DNA of 64,000 bases, taken from NCBI RefSeq assembly GCF_025499425.1, contig NZ_JAIMCB010000004.1:248001-312000 (forward strand). Direction: 5' to 3'. The DNA comes from Acidiferrimicrobium sp. IK. GTDB taxonomy: Bacteria > Actinomycetota > Acidimicrobiia > Acidimicrobiales > Palsa-688. The position numbers were made by a program, and so were the translations under genes. How positions within the stretch are numbered: the first letter of the stretch is position 1; each line of letters starts with the position of its first letter. The notes beneath the pieces were generated by a model. The model saw nothing but the letters and a program-made list of their open reading frames with translations, was not told the origin of the DNA and did no database searches. Below, piece by piece: positions 1 to 7,920 of this stretch.

Positions 1-1
1 G

Positions 2-815
2 ACGAAGCCAATCCCCGACATCACCACCCTCTCGCCCCAGGCGACGCACCGCCTCGGACACCGTCCGGCACTGGACGGGATGCGGGCGTTGGCCATCGCG
101 GCGGTAATGGCCTTCCACCTCCCTACCAGGACCGCGGTACGCGGCGGGCTGTTCGGCGTCGACATCTTCTTCGCCCTCAGCGGCTTTTTGGTCACCGCCC
201 TGCTTCTCGGCGAGCACCACCGCAACGGGCGGATCCGCCCCGGGGCGTTCCTCGCCCGGCGAGCATGGCGCCTGCTGCCAGCCCTGTTCGCGTTCCTCGG
301 GGTGTACGTGGCGCTGGCCGCGGCGTTCGGCGGCTCGCCCTGGTTGGCCGGCCTGCTGCGCTGGCGGCCGCAGGCTACCGCGGTGAGCGGCAGCAGCCAC
401 CGCCTCCGTGTCGGGGCTCTACCCGTGGGTCGCTTGGCACGGCGGGCGAGGCGCCAACGTCATCTACTTCGGGTCCCTCAGCCGGATGCAGGGCTTGCTG
501 CTCGGGTCGCTCGGCGCCCAACTTTGGGTCCTCGGGGTCACCGACTGGGTCTCGGCACGGGCCCGGCGCGCGGTCGGCTGGGGAGCAACGGCGGTGCTCG
601 GCCACCTGGTGTTCGGTGTCGGCAACGTCACGTTCAAGTATCTCGGGGCCCTCACCGTTGCCGGCGTTGCCGCCACCGCGGTGACGGGTTCCCTCCTCGT
701 CGCCGAACTGTCATGGCGGTTGATCGAGGCGCCAGCGCAGCGATTGGCCCGGCGGCGGAGCCCCGGCCCGGCGGGGTCCCGGGTCCCGGTGGGCTCCCGG
801 AGCGGCCTGGCATGA
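2..815 (+). pseudogene. Decayed acyltransferase family 3 gene (frameshift plus internal deletion), 5' end outside window
   Basis: Two pieces of one membrane O-acyltransferase lie in different frames. The first (2 to about 384) opens before the window and carries the family hallmark LDGMRALAIAAVMAFH, followed by the FFALSGFLVTALLL membrane segment and an RRAWRLLPAL loop. The second (387-815) matches the family's C-terminal membrane part, with an R-x-x-GLLLGSLGAQLW-like helix, and stops at 813-815. Intact members have about 350-400 residues; here the central 100 or more residues, including the usual W-S-L-x-x-E-x-QFY region, are missing at the junction near 360-400, and the frame shifts there. 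I infer a dead gene rather than a short functional one. A sequencing error could explain the frameshift but not the missing middle. Confidence 0.75.
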
Positions 816-852
816 TGGGCCGGCCTCGGGCGAAGGGCCCGAGACCACCGTC

Positions 853-1113
853 ACCTTGGGGGCACTGCGCATGCCGGGGCTGCTCCGCATCCACCACTTC
901 TCACCAACCGTCTTCGACGAGAAGGGCACCGGCCTCGACCACGTCGCGTTCGAGGTCGCCGACATTGACGAGCTGCAGCAGTGGGCGGACCGCCTCGACA
1001 GCATCGGGGTGGCTCACAGCGCGATCCGCTCGGTGACCGACCCGGTACCTTTCTCCACCGTGGTGTTTCGCGACCCGGACAACATCCAGCTCGAGCTGAT
1101 CGTGATGGGATGA
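853..1113 (+). pseudogene. N-terminally truncated VOC (glyoxalase/dioxygenase fold) remnant
   Basis: The C-terminal half of a vicinal-oxygen-chelate domain is clear: HHFSPTVFDEKGTGLDHVAF, then a metal-ligand-type Glu in FRDPDNIQLELIV near the end. Intact single-domain members have about 120-130 residues with a first beta-alpha-beta module of roughly 50 residues. Here only about 80 residues remain and the sequence before MPGLLRIHHF has no VOC character. Only a TTG at 856 or an internal ATG at 871 could start it. It follows another decayed gene, so I read it as a relic. It could be a half-domain that works as a dimer, but I consider that less likely. Confidence 0.6.
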
Positions 1114-1135
1114 CCGGGCCGGAGCGGAGCGCTGA

Positions 1136-2218
1136 GTGAGGATCCTCGCGGTCAACGCCGGGTCGACGTCGGTCAAGCTGCGCGTCGTCGGTGCCGGCGG
1201 AGTCGAGCAGTCCGAGGACCTCGGGGCGCCCGGCGAGGGGCTGGCCGCCGAGCTCGACCGGTTCCTCGAGCGGGCCGGATCGCTCGACGCGGTCGCCCAC
1301 CGGGTGGTGCACGGGGGCGCCAGGTACCGGGAGGCGGTGCGCATCGACGACGCCACCCGGCGCGCTCTCGACGAGGTGACGGCCCTGGCCCCGCTGCACA
1401 ACCCGCCGGCGCTGGCCGCGATCGACGCCTGCCGGAGGGCCCGTCCCGACATCCCGGCGGTGGCCTGCTTCGACACTGCGTTCCACGCCACGCTCCCGCC
1501 CGACGCGTACACCTACGCCCTGCCCCGGGAGTGGACCGAGCAGCGAGGCGTGCGCCGATTCGGCTTTCACGGACTGTCGTGTGCGTGGGCGGTGCGCCGG
1601 CTGGGGGAGATGCTTCCGGCGTCACCGCGGCGGGTCGTGGTCTGCCACCTCGGCGGCGGCGCGTCGGTGACCGCCGTCGCCGATGGGTGTTCGGTCGACA
1701 CGACGATGGGCTTCACGCCGCTCGCCGGATTGGTGATGGCGACGCGCAGCGGCGATGTGGACCCCGGGGTGCTGCTTTGGATGTTGCGCAGCGGGGTCAG
1801 CCCGGCGCAGCTCGGCGACCTGCTCGAGCACCACTCCGGTCTGGCCGGCCTCTCCGGTCAGAGCGGCGACATGAAGTCCCTCTTGGCCTGCCGCCGTGAT
1901 GGTGACGAGACCGCCGCCGGGGCGGTCGCGGTGTACCTCCACCGCCTCCGCTCCGCGGTAGGGGCCATGGCAGCCGCCGCGGCGGGGATCGACTGCCTGG
2001 TGTTCACCGGCGGCGTCGGCGAGGGCGCCGGCGAGATCCGCGCCGAGACCTGCGGACAACTGGGATGGCTTGGCGTCGCCCTCGACCGGCGGGCCAACGA
2101 GGCCGCCGGCGCCGACGACACGGTGATCTCGCCGCCCGGCGCGGCGGTCACCACCGTGATCGTGCACGCCCGGGAGGAGCTGCAGATGGCCTCCGAGGCC
2201 CGCCACCTCCTCGACTGA
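1136..2218 (+). CDS. ackA: Acetate kinase (short form)
   Basis: The enzyme interconverts acetate plus ATP and acetyl phosphate in the cytosol. The ASKHA-fold signatures are all visible: NAGSTSVKLRV at residues 7-17, HRVVHGG near 59, PLHNPPAL, CFDTAFH, RRFGFHGLSC, the phosphate-binding HLGGGASV, the TRSGDVDPG segment and FTGGVGEGAGEIR near 285. At 360 residues it is shorter than the usual ~400, mostly through trimmed loops. The GTG start is preceded by GGAGCGGAG at good spacing. No phosphotransacetylase or phosphoketolase gene is nearby, so the partner enzyme must lie elsewhere. Propionate or butyrate kinase activity cannot be excluded. Its place beside dehydrogenases and transhydrogenase fits fermentative energy saving under low oxygen (inference). 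Confidence 0.9.
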   Translation: MRILAVNAGSTSVKLRVVGAGGVEQSEDLGAPGEGLAAELDRFLERAGSLDAVAHRVVHGGARYREAVRIDDATRRALDEVTALAPLHNPPALAAIDACRRARPDIPAVACFDTAFHATLPPDAYTYALPREWTEQRGVRRFGFHGLSCAWAVRRLGEMLPASPRRVVVCHLGGGASVTAVADGCSVDTTMGFTPLAGLVMATRSGDVDPGVLLWMLRSGVSPAQLGDLLEHHSGLAGLSGQSGDMKSLLACRRDGDETAAGAVAVYLHRLRSAVGAMAAAAAGIDCLVFTGGVGEGAGEIRAETCGQLGWLGVALDRRANEAAGADDTVISPPGAAVTTVIVHAREELQMASEARHLLD

Positions 2219-2219
2219 G

Positions 2220-2247
2220 GAGCGGGGGGTAAGGGGGGTGCCCGCTC
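2220..2247. terminator. Hairpin between convergent ackA and WS/DGAT genes
   Basis: GAGCGGG at 2220-2226 pairs perfectly with CCCGCTC at 2241-2247 around a G-rich 14-nt loop. It fills the gap between the two convergent stop codons and overlaps the WS/DGAT stop. There is no T-tract, so it is only a candidate bidirectional terminator. Confidence 0.35.
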
Positions 2248-3613
2248 AGCTGGCCGCTTCGAGCTCCTGGAGCCCGGCGTCGAGGCCGGTGAGGAGCCGC
2301 TGGAGGTGGGGCACGCTGCGCCGGCACCCGGTGACGCCGAAGTCCATGCTGGCGTTGTAGCTGGTGGCGGTGATGTTGAGCGCTTGGCCGGCGAGGGGGA
2401 TCGACAGCGGGTAGCTGCCTTGGAGGCGGGCGCCGTTCCAGTACAGCGGATGGTCGGGTCCGGGGACGTTGGAGATGATCAGGTTGAACGCCGGGCGGGT
2501 CACCCGGTGGACGCCGAGCAGCGACTCGACGGCCATCGGGGTCATCACCGCGGCGCTCAGTGCCATGGCCTGCAGCTTGCTCATCCGGCGCAGCAGGGCC
2601 TTGCCGTTCTCCATCGACTCGTGGATGACCTCCAGGCGGGTCAAAGGAGCTGAGTGGTCGGTGGCCAGGTTGCAGAGGATGGCGCCGACCGCGTTGCCGG
2701 CGGTGCTCTCGTCGCCGTCGCCTCGCAACGAAACCGGGGTCATGGCCACCAGCGGCTGGTCAGGAAGCGCGTCGGCGTCGAGCAGGTACTCCCGCAGCGA
2801 CGCCGCGCACATGGCCAGCACCACGTCGTTGATGGTGGCGCCGGTGCGGTCCGCGACGGCCCGCAACCGCTTGAGGGGCCAGCCCTGCGCGGCGTAGCGG
2901 CGTGACCCGGTGATCGGCACGTTGAACATCGTGCGCGGCGGCGGCGCCGGCAGCAGCGCGGCCTGTTCGCGCATGGCGTGAGCACCGGCGGCCGCCAGGC
3001 GGGGCCCGAGCGACGCCAGGTCCCCCGCGGCGTGGAGCAGCGATGCGGACTGCTCGACCACGCCCGGCCTGGGGCGCCGGCTGCTTCGTGGTCCGCTGAC
3101 CTGCGGCTCCCAGGGCAGCGGGGTGGCCCGGTCGTCGGGATCGGTGCTGAGCGAGCGCTGCAAGAGCCGCAGCGCCGATACGCCGTCCATCATCGAGTGG
3201 TGCAGCTTCGAATAGACCGCGAAGCGGTCCCCGTCGAGGCCCTCGATGATGTGGGTCTCCCAGAGGGGACGTTTACGGTCGAGGAGCGTGCCGTGCAGGC
3301 GGGACACCAAGGTGAGCAGCTCGCGGACCCGTCCCGGGCGGGGCAGGGCAGAGTGGCGCACGTGGTGCTCGAGGTCCACCTCGTCGTCGACCTCCCACTT
3401 CCACGCGCCGAGGGTCAGGGCCGAGCGGTGGGGGCGCCGGCGGAACAGGGGAGCGACGTCGCCGGCGCCGAGGGCGTGCTCGTAGAACTCGCGGACCCAC
3501 TCCGGACCGGCGTCGGCGGGCAGGTCAAAAAGCTGCAGCCCGCCAACATGCATCGGCTGGGCTCTGGTCTCGGGGGCCAGGAACATGGCGTCGGTGAAGG
3601 GCATCAGGCCCAT
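2246..3613 (-). CDS. Wax ester synthase / diacylglycerol acyltransferase (WS/DGAT family)
   Basis: Bifunctional enzymes of this family join acyl-CoA to long-chain alcohols or diacylglycerol and lay down wax ester or triacylglycerol reserves at the membrane. The protein opens with PFTDAMFLAPET, a typical start, and has the catalytic HHxxxDG motif as HHSMMDG at residues 138-144. The C-terminal part carries NDVVLAMCAASLREYL and the conserved N-x-I-x-S-N-V-P-G-P segment. I chose ATG 3613 because AGGAGGA lies about 9 nt upstream; the frame is open further up but without a ribosome site. That gives 455 residues, normal for the family. A DosR-like 14-mer sits 54 nt upstream. Mycobacterial tgs1 of this family belongs to the DosR regulon, which supports a dormancy role (inference). 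Confidence 0.92.
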   Translation of the reverse strand: MGLMPFTDAMFLAPETRAQPMHVGGLQLFDLPADAGPEWVREFYEHALGAGDVAPLFRRRPHRSALTLGAWKWEVDDEVDLEHHVRHSALPRPGRVRELLTLVSRLHGTLLDRKRPLWETHIIEGLDGDRFAVYSKLHHSMMDGVSALRLLQRSLSTDPDDRATPLPWEPQVSGPRSSRRPRPGVVEQSASLLHAAGDLASLGPRLAAAGAHAMREQAALLPAPPPRTMFNVPITGSRRYAAQGWPLKRLRAVADRTGATINDVVLAMCAASLREYLLDADALPDQPLVAMTPVSLRGDGDESTAGNAVGAILCNLATDHSAPLTRLEVIHESMENGKALLRRMSKLQAMALSAAVMTPMAVESLLGVHRVTRPAFNLIISNVPGPDHPLYWNGARLQGSYPLSIPLAGQALNITATSYNASMDFGVTGCRRSVPHLQRLLTGLDAGLQELEAAS

Positions 3614-3667
3614 GCGGGGGTCCTCCTGGATCCGGCCGGAAGCTGGTCGGTTCCGGTTCGACGCCGC

Positions 3668-3681
3668 GGGCCGAAGTTCCT
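3668..3681 (-). promoter_or_regulatory. DosR/DevR-like box upstream of WS/DGAT
   Basis: On the minus strand the sequence reads AGGAACTTCGGCCC, matching 11 of 14 positions of the window consensus GGGACTTTCGGCCC. It is 54 nt from the start codon of the WS/DGAT gene and has the same orientation relative to its gene as the other six copies. It could also serve the divergent small gene at 3756. Confidence 0.4.
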
Positions 3682-3755
3682 CTGTCGGGGCCCGACGCCG
3701 GCGGGCGCCCGTCGGGCGGCCGTTTGACCGGCGGGGCGGGGGGAAGACCTCCGGA

Positions 3756-3968
3756 ATGCCCGAGCGCGACATCGACACCTCCAACCCTGACATCGACCAG
3801 GCCGACACCTCCTTCGGCCATCAGGCCCGCCAGAAGCAGGAGCGCGCCGACCGCCTCGAGGAGCAGGGCGTGGACCCGACCAGCCAGCCCGAAGGGGAGG
3901 GCGCCGACCCTCGCCCCCGCGCCGGCGGCAAGGCGTCCGGCGGGGCGCCGCCCGGGGCCGGCCGCTGA
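3756..3968 (+). CDS. Small acidic/charged hypothetical protein
   Basis: This encodes 70 residues beginning MPERDIDTSNPDIDQ. The first half is rich in Asp, Gln, Glu and Arg and likely forms a helix (TSFGHQARQKQERADRLEEQ); the second half is a disordered Pro/Gly/Ala tail. I do not recognise a family. The composition is unlike the random Arg/Pro/Gly translations of this GC-rich DNA, which is the main reason to believe it. It is divergent from the WS/DGAT gene and followed by a strong hairpin. No convincing ribosome site is visible apart from a purine run about 10 nt upstream. Confidence 0.45.
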   Translation: MPERDIDTSNPDIDQADTSFGHQARQKQERADRLEEQGVDPTSQPEGEGADPRPRAGGKASGGAPPGAGR

Positions 3969-4022
3969 GGCCCCGGGTCCAGGTCGCCTCGCTGCGGGAG
4001 GGTCGGCCACGGGTAGCACAAC

Positions 4023-4046
4023 GCCCCCGATCCGGCGATCAGGGGC
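4023..4046. terminator. Hairpin after small hypothetical gene
   Basis: GCCCC-C-GATC pairs with GATC-A-GGGGC around a CGGC loop, giving a nine-pair stem with one mismatch. It lies 55 nt after the preceding stop and before the ADH promoter region. There is no T-tract. The rest of 3969-4218 holds only the DosR-like box and an AGGAGG at about 4173 that is not followed by an ATG. Confidence 0.4.
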
Positions 4047-4141
4047 GCTGCGGGCCCCGCTAGGAGGCGTCGGGGGACATCTACCCCATCGGGGGGCGCT
4101 TAAGTACCGCCCGCCGTCGATGCGGCCCGGCCGGTCGGGCA

Positions 4142-4155
4142 GGGTCGTTCAGCCC
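4142..4155 (+). promoter_or_regulatory. DosR/DevR-like box upstream of alcohol dehydrogenase
   Basis: The sequence GGGTCGTTCAGCCC matches 11 of 14 positions of GGGACTTTCGGCCC. It ends 63 nt before the ADH start, is on the coding strand, and is followed by TAG as in the copy before DUF1918. Confidence 0.45.
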
Positions 4156-4218
4156 TAGCCCGGGACGCTGCTTAGGAGGAATATCCATACACGAGACGAC
4201 GAGCCAGTGAGGGGTCCC

Positions 4219-5271
4219 ATGCGAGCGTTGCGCCTCCTCGAGTGGAAGTCCGAGCCGCGGCTGGTGGAGGTACCCGATCCCGAGCCGGGTCCGGGTCAGG
4301 TCGTGATCCGCATCGGCGGTGCCGGCGCCTGCCACTCCGACCTGCACTTGATGCACGAGTTCGGTGACGGCGTCGTCCCGTGGGCGCCGCCGTTCACGCT
4401 GGGCCACGAAAACGCCGGCTGGGTGCACGCCCTCGGCGCCGGGGTCGGGCACTTGGAGGTCGGCCAGCCGGTAGCGGTGTACGGCCCGTGGGGATGCGGC
4501 GTGTGCGCCCGCTGCCTGATGGGCCTCGAGACCTACTGCGAGGACCCCGCGTCGGCTCCGGTGGCGGGCGGCGGCGGGGGACTGGGGCTCGACGGCGGCA
4601 TGGCCGAGTACATGCTGGTGCCTTCGAGCCGCCTGCTGCTGGCGCTGCCCGACGGCTTGGACCCGCTGCACGCTGCGCCGCTCACCGACGCCGCCCTCAC
4701 GCCCTACCACGCCATCCGCCGCTCCTGGCCGAAGCTGACCCCCGGGTCGCATGCGGTGGTGATCGGCGTCGGCGGCTTGGGCCACATGGCGGTGCAGATC
4801 CTCCGCGCGACCACCGCGGCGCGGATCGTCGCGGTGGACGCCCGGCCGGAGGCGTTGACGCTGGCCACCGAGTACGGAGCCGACGCCGTGGTGCAAGCCG
4901 GCGCCGCCGCAGCCGAGGAGATCCGGGCCGCGACGGGCGGTCGGGGCGCCGACGTGGTGCTCGACTTGGTCGGATCGGACGAGACCCTGGCGCTCGGGGC
5001 GGTGGTTGCACGCCAGATGGGCGACCTCACGGTGGTCGGTATCGCCGGCGGCACCCTGCCGGTGTCGTTCTTCTCCGTGCCCTACGAGGTGTCGATCCAG
5101 ACCACCTACTGGGGTTCTCGCCCGGAGCTGGCCGAGGTCCTCGACCTCGGGGCTCGGGGGTTGCTCGTCCCGCGGGTGACCACGGTCGGCCTTGAGGGAG
5201 CGGTCGACGCCTACCGGAGCTTGGCCGAGGGCAAGGTCGACGGGCGTATCGTGGTCGTGCCCGGGTCGTGA
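4219..5271 (+). CDS. Zinc-dependent medium-chain alcohol dehydrogenase
   Basis: An NAD(P)-linked MDR-family alcohol dehydrogenase of 350 residues. Catalytic zinc ligands are visible as Cys38 (GACHSD) and His63-Glu64 (GHENAG); the structural zinc site is Cys93, Cys96, Cys99 and Cys107. The Rossmann motif is VIGVGGLGHMAVQ. ATG 4219 is preferred over GTG 4207 because GAGGGG lies 6 nt before it. Substrate cannot be read from sequence; primary or secondary alcohols or aldehydes are likely. A DosR-like box 63 nt upstream and the neighbouring stress genes suggest induction when respiration slows, to reoxidise NADH (inference). Confidence 0.9.
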   Translation: MRALRLLEWKSEPRLVEVPDPEPGPGQVVIRIGGAGACHSDLHLMHEFGDGVVPWAPPFTLGHENAGWVHALGAGVGHLEVGQPVAVYGPWGCGVCARCLMGLETYCEDPASAPVAGGGGGLGLDGGMAEYMLVPSSRLLLALPDGLDPLHAAPLTDAALTPYHAIRRSWPKLTPGSHAVVIGVGGLGHMAVQILRATTAARIVAVDARPEALTLATEYGADAVVQAGAAAAEEIRAATGGRGADVVLDLVGSDETLALGAVVARQMGDLTVVGIAGGTLPVSFFSVPYEVSIQTTYWGSRPELAEVLDLGARGLLVPRVTTVGLEGAVDAYRSLAEGKVDGRIVVVPGS

Positions 5272-5291
5272 CCGGCCTCTAGGGGGTCCAC

Positions 5292-5672
5292 ATGCTGACG
5301 ATGGAGCAAGAACCCGGCCCGGCCGGCTCGGTGGTGTGCCGGGCGGTCGGCGAGCTCGACGCGTTCACGGTGCAGGGCTTCCGCGACGCCCTCAAAGCGC
5401 AGGCCGCGACCGACAAGCTGGTGATCGACCTGTCGTCGGTGCCCTTCGTGGACTCCGCCGGGCTCGGCGCGCTCATCGGGGGTATCCGGCGGATCCACGA
5501 GAATCACCGCCACGTGGTGGTCCAGTGCGACCGCAGCGCCTTGGTCCGCCTGCTCGTCGCTACCGGCATCGACCGGGTGGTCACCATCGTCGGGTCCCGG
5601 GACGAGGCCGCCGAGGCCTTCTGCGGGCACCAGAGCGGCCCGGCGCCCGGCGGCGAGGCGATCCGCCCGTGA
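5292..5672 (+). CDS. STAS-domain anti-sigma factor antagonist
   Basis: A 126-residue cytosolic protein of the SpoIIAA/RsbV type, which frees a sigma factor by binding its anti-sigma kinase. The core motif VPFVDSAGLGALIGG is present, with Ser55 as the expected regulatory phosphorylation site, followed by the LVATGIDRVV helix. AGGGGG lies about 8 nt before the ATG. It follows the ADH gene by 20 nt and may be cotranscribed with it. No anti-sigma kinase or group-4 sigma factor is adjacent, so the partner is unknown. Confidence 0.88.
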   Translation: MLTMEQEPGPAGSVVCRAVGELDAFTVQGFRDALKAQAATDKLVIDLSSVPFVDSAGLGALIGGIRRIHENHRHVVVQCDRSALVRLLVATGIDRVVTIVGSRDEAAEAFCGHQSGPAPGGEAIRP

Positions 5673-5682
5673 CGATCGGCCC
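5669..5682 (+). promoter_or_regulatory. DosR/DevR-like box upstream of DUF1918
   Basis: The sequence GTGACGATCGGCCC matches 11 of 14 consensus positions and overlaps the stop codon of the STAS gene. It ends 78 nt before the DUF1918 start, on the coding strand, and like the ADH copy is followed by TAG. Confidence 0.4.
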
Positions 5683-5760
5683 TAGTGCCGGGGCTGTCGC
5701 GGCGCGACAACAAGGGTGACGCCGGGGCCGGTCCCGGGTCATCGAGGAGGAGAGCGAGCC

Positions 5761-5955
5761 ATGCACGCCAGCGTCGGCGACCGGATCATCGTCAAAGGGC
5801 ATCACGTCGGTGACCCCGACCGGGACTGCGAGGTCCTCGAGGTTCGGGGGCCCAACGGCGACGCGCCGTTCCTCGTGAGGTGGGAGGACGCGGAGCACGA
5901 GAGCCTGTTCTTCCCAGGCTCCGACGCCGTGGTCCACCACTTCCAGCGCGACTAG
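5761..5955 (+). CDS. DUF1918 small protein
   Basis: A 64-residue protein matching the DUF1918 pattern: MHASVGDRIIV at the start, G-x-R-D-x-E-V-L-E-V in the middle, PFLVRWEDAEHESLFFPG and a final VHHF. The family is a small SH3-like barrel common in actinobacteria, of unknown function. GAGGAGGAG lies upstream of ATG 5761 at suitable spacing. Its stop codon interlocks with that of the convergent hsp20 gene: the two share CTAG at 5952-5955. The preceding DosR-like box suggests stress control. Confidence 0.88.
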   Translation: MHASVGDRIIVKGHHVGDPDRDCEVLEVRGPNGDAPFLVRWEDAEHESLFFPGSDAVVHHFQRD

Positions 5956-6269
5956 CGGCGGGTTACGGGTATCGCCACCGAGGCGAGGTGCACCGGCTCT
6001 CCGAGCGGCACTCGGACCTCCAGGCGGCCGTCGCCGTAGGTGGCGGTCACCTGGTCCTCGGTGGTCCCCGCCGGCAGGGCGATGTGGCGCACGAACGAGC
6101 CGTACTGAAGGTCTGAGGGACCTTCGCCGTGCCGGGGCCCGGTCCCCCTGCTGGCGTGCACATGCAACACGTCATGGGCGATGGAGACGGAGATGTCGCG
6201 GTCGGGATCGCACCCCGGTAGGACCGCCTGGATGACCAACTGGTCGCCTTCCCTGAACTCGAGTGCCAT
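5952..6269 (-). CDS. Hsp20 / alpha-crystallin small heat-shock protein
   Basis: An ATP-independent holdase chaperone. The alpha-crystallin domain fills almost the whole 105 residues: REGDQLVIQAVLPGCDPD, then YGSFVRHIALPAG, then DGRLEVRVPL, the conserved C-terminal beta strand. The N-terminal arm is very short for the family. Starts at ATG 6269 and GTG 6305 are both possible and neither has a good ribosome site. I prefer 6269 because the 6305 start would abut a DosR-like box. Homologues such as mycobacterial HspX are DosR-controlled. It is divergent from pntAA. Confidence 0.85.
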   Translation of the reverse strand: MALEFREGDQLVIQAVLPGCDPDRDISVSIAHDVLHVHASRGTGPRHGEGPSDLQYGSFVRHIALPAGTTEDQVTATYGDGRLEVRVPLGEPVHLASVAIPVTRR

Positions 6270-6307
6270 GACCGTGTGTTCTACGCCCGTCCCGGTGGAG
6301 CCCACCA

Positions 6308-6321
6308 GGGTCGAAAGTAAC
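6308..6321 (-). promoter_or_regulatory. DosR/DevR-like box upstream of hsp20
   Basis: The minus strand reads GTTACTTTCGACCC, matching 11 of 14 consensus positions. It is 38 nt from ATG 6269. A second, better copy on the other strand lies 20 nt further upstream, so the divergent hsp20/pntAA region may hold a pair of sites, as many DosR promoters do. Confidence 0.4.
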
Positions 6322-6340
6322 CTGCCGGATCGCTCCGGTC

Positions 6341-6354
6341 TGGTCTTTCGGCCC
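6341..6354 (+). promoter_or_regulatory. DosR/DevR-like box upstream of pntAA
   Basis: The sequence TGGTCTTTCGGCCC matches 12 of 14 consensus positions and ends 70 nt before the pntAA start. It could control the divergent hsp20 gene as well. Confidence 0.45.
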
Positions 6355-6424
6355 CTTTCGCAACGCGGCGGGAAGGTGCAAGGTGGATGTATCAGCTACC
6401 TAGAGGAAGCGGTAAGGACGCGCC

Positions 6425-7600
6425 GTGAGTGAGATTCCAGACATCTCGCCGGGACGGCGGCAACTCATCGTTGCCGCCGTCCGCGAGGACCATCCCGAAG
6501 GCCGTGTGGCCCTGGTGCCCGACGCAGCGGCGCGCCTCGCCCCGCTCGGTGCGCACCTCTGGGTCGAGTCCGGAGCGGGCGACAACGCGTGGATGGACGA
6601 CGAGCGCTACCGGGAGGCCGGCGCCACCGTCGTGGCCTCCGAGCGGCTCGCCGAAGCCGACGTCGTGGTCACCGTCGGCCGGCTGCCCGGGCGCGTCGGC
6701 GCCCTGCTGCGGCCCGGCCAGACGGTCATCGGGCTGCTCCAGCCGCTGGTCTACCCCGACGACATCTCCCGCTTGGCCAGCTCGGGGGTGACCGCCATCA
6801 GCCTCGACGCGCTGCCCCGCACCGAGAGCCGGGCCCAGGCGATGGACGCCCTGTCCTCCCAGGCCAACGTGGCCGGGTACAAGGCGGTGCTCGTCGCCGC
6901 CGACTCCTACGGGAGCTTCTTCCCGCTGCTGATCACCGCGGCCGGGACAGCCAAGCCGGCCCAGGTGCTGGTCCTCGGGGCTGGCGTGGCCGGACTTCAG
7001 GCCATGGGGACCGCCCGCCGCCTGGGAGCGGTGGTGACCGGCTACGACGTGCGCCCCGCGGCTCAGGCCGACATCGAGTCGGTCGGCGCTCGGGTCCTGC
7101 ACCTCGACTCGGTCGCCGCGGCGGCCGGCGAGGGCGGCTACGCCCGGGCGTTGAGCGACACCGAGCAGGCCGCCCAGGCGGAGGAGCTAGCCGCCGCGCT
7201 GGCCCGCTTCGACGTCGTCATCACCACCGCCCAGGTCCCCGGCCGGCGGCCGCCGCTCCTCGTCACCGCTCAGGCGCTGACCGGCATGAAGGCCGGGTCG
7301 GTGGTGGTCGACCTGGCGTCCAGCGCCCTCGGCGGCAACGTCGAAGGATCCCAGGCCGGGCAGCGGATCGTCACCGCGAGCGGGGTGACAGTCGTCGGTG
7401 CCGGTGACCTGCCCTCCCAGGTGCCGGTGGCCGCGTCGGTGGCGTACTCCCACAACGTTTGCGCCCTGCTCGCCCACATCGTCCACGACGGGTCCCTGGA
7501 CCTGGACTTGAGCGACACGATCCAAGCGGCGGTGGTCGTCGCCCGAGGCGCCGAGGCGGCGCAGCCCGAGAGGGCAGCCGCAGGAGGGGGGCAGCTATGA
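6425..7600 (+). CDS. pntAA: NAD(P) transhydrogenase subunit alpha, NAD-binding domain I
   Basis: This is the soluble NAD(H)-binding component of the proton-translocating transhydrogenase, which moves hydride between NADH and NADP+ at the cytoplasmic face. Diagnostic segments include AAVREDHPEGRVALVPD near the start, DALPRTESRAQAMDALSSQA around residue 140, and the NAD-binding VLVLGAGVAGLQAMGTARRL. The 391-residue length is that of the split alpha subunit lacking its membrane helices, which are encoded by the next gene. AAGGA precedes GTG 6425. Its stop overlaps the pntAB start (ATGA), so the three pnt genes form an operon. Confidence 0.95.
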   Translation: MSEIPDISPGRRQLIVAAVREDHPEGRVALVPDAAARLAPLGAHLWVESGAGDNAWMDDERYREAGATVVASERLAEADVVVTVGRLPGRVGALLRPGQTVIGLLQPLVYPDDISRLASSGVTAISLDALPRTESRAQAMDALSSQANVAGYKAVLVAADSYGSFFPLLITAAGTAKPAQVLVLGAGVAGLQAMGTARRLGAVVTGYDVRPAAQADIESVGARVLHLDSVAAAAGEGGYARALSDTEQAAQAEELAAALARFDVVITTAQVPGRRPPLLVTAQALTGMKAGSVVVDLASSALGGNVEGSQAGQRIVTASGVTVVGAGDLPSQVPVAASVAYSHNVCALLAHIVHDGSLDLDLSDTIQAAVVVARGAEAAQPERAAAGGGQL

Positions 7601-7917
7601 GCACCGGCCTGCTCACCGACATCTCCGTTTTCATCCTGGCCCTGCTGGTCGGTTTCGAGGTCATCAGCAAGGTCCCAGCCACCCTCCACACGCCGCTCAT
7701 GTCGGCGTCCAACGCCATCCACGGCGTCGTCATCGTCGGGGCGATGGTCACCGGTGCCGAGGCCCACTCCACCGCCGGCTACATCCTGGCCTTCGTGGCG
7801 TCGGCGTTCGCCGCCATGAACGTCGTCGGGGGCTACAGCGTCACCGACCGGATGCTGCAGATGTTCCGCAAGCGACCGGGCGCCGGCACCGACCGGCGTC
7901 CCGACGGAAAGGCCTGA
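7597..7917 (+). CDS. pntAB: NAD(P) transhydrogenase subunit alpha, membrane part
   Basis: A 106-residue membrane subunit with three to four hydrophobic helices, starting LLTDISVFILALLVGFEVIS and containing the conserved HTPLMSASNAIHGVVIVGA segment that helps line the proton path. CAGGAGGGG lies just upstream of the ATG. It overlaps pntAA and ends 3 nt before pntB. Split alpha subunits of this kind are common in actinobacteria and alphaproteobacteria. Confidence 0.95.
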   Translation: MSTGLLTDISVFILALLVGFEVISKVPATLHTPLMSASNAIHGVVIVGAMVTGAEAHSTAGYILAFVASAFAAMNVVGGYSVTDRMLQMFRKRPGAGTDRRPDGKA

Positions 7918-7920
7918 GGC

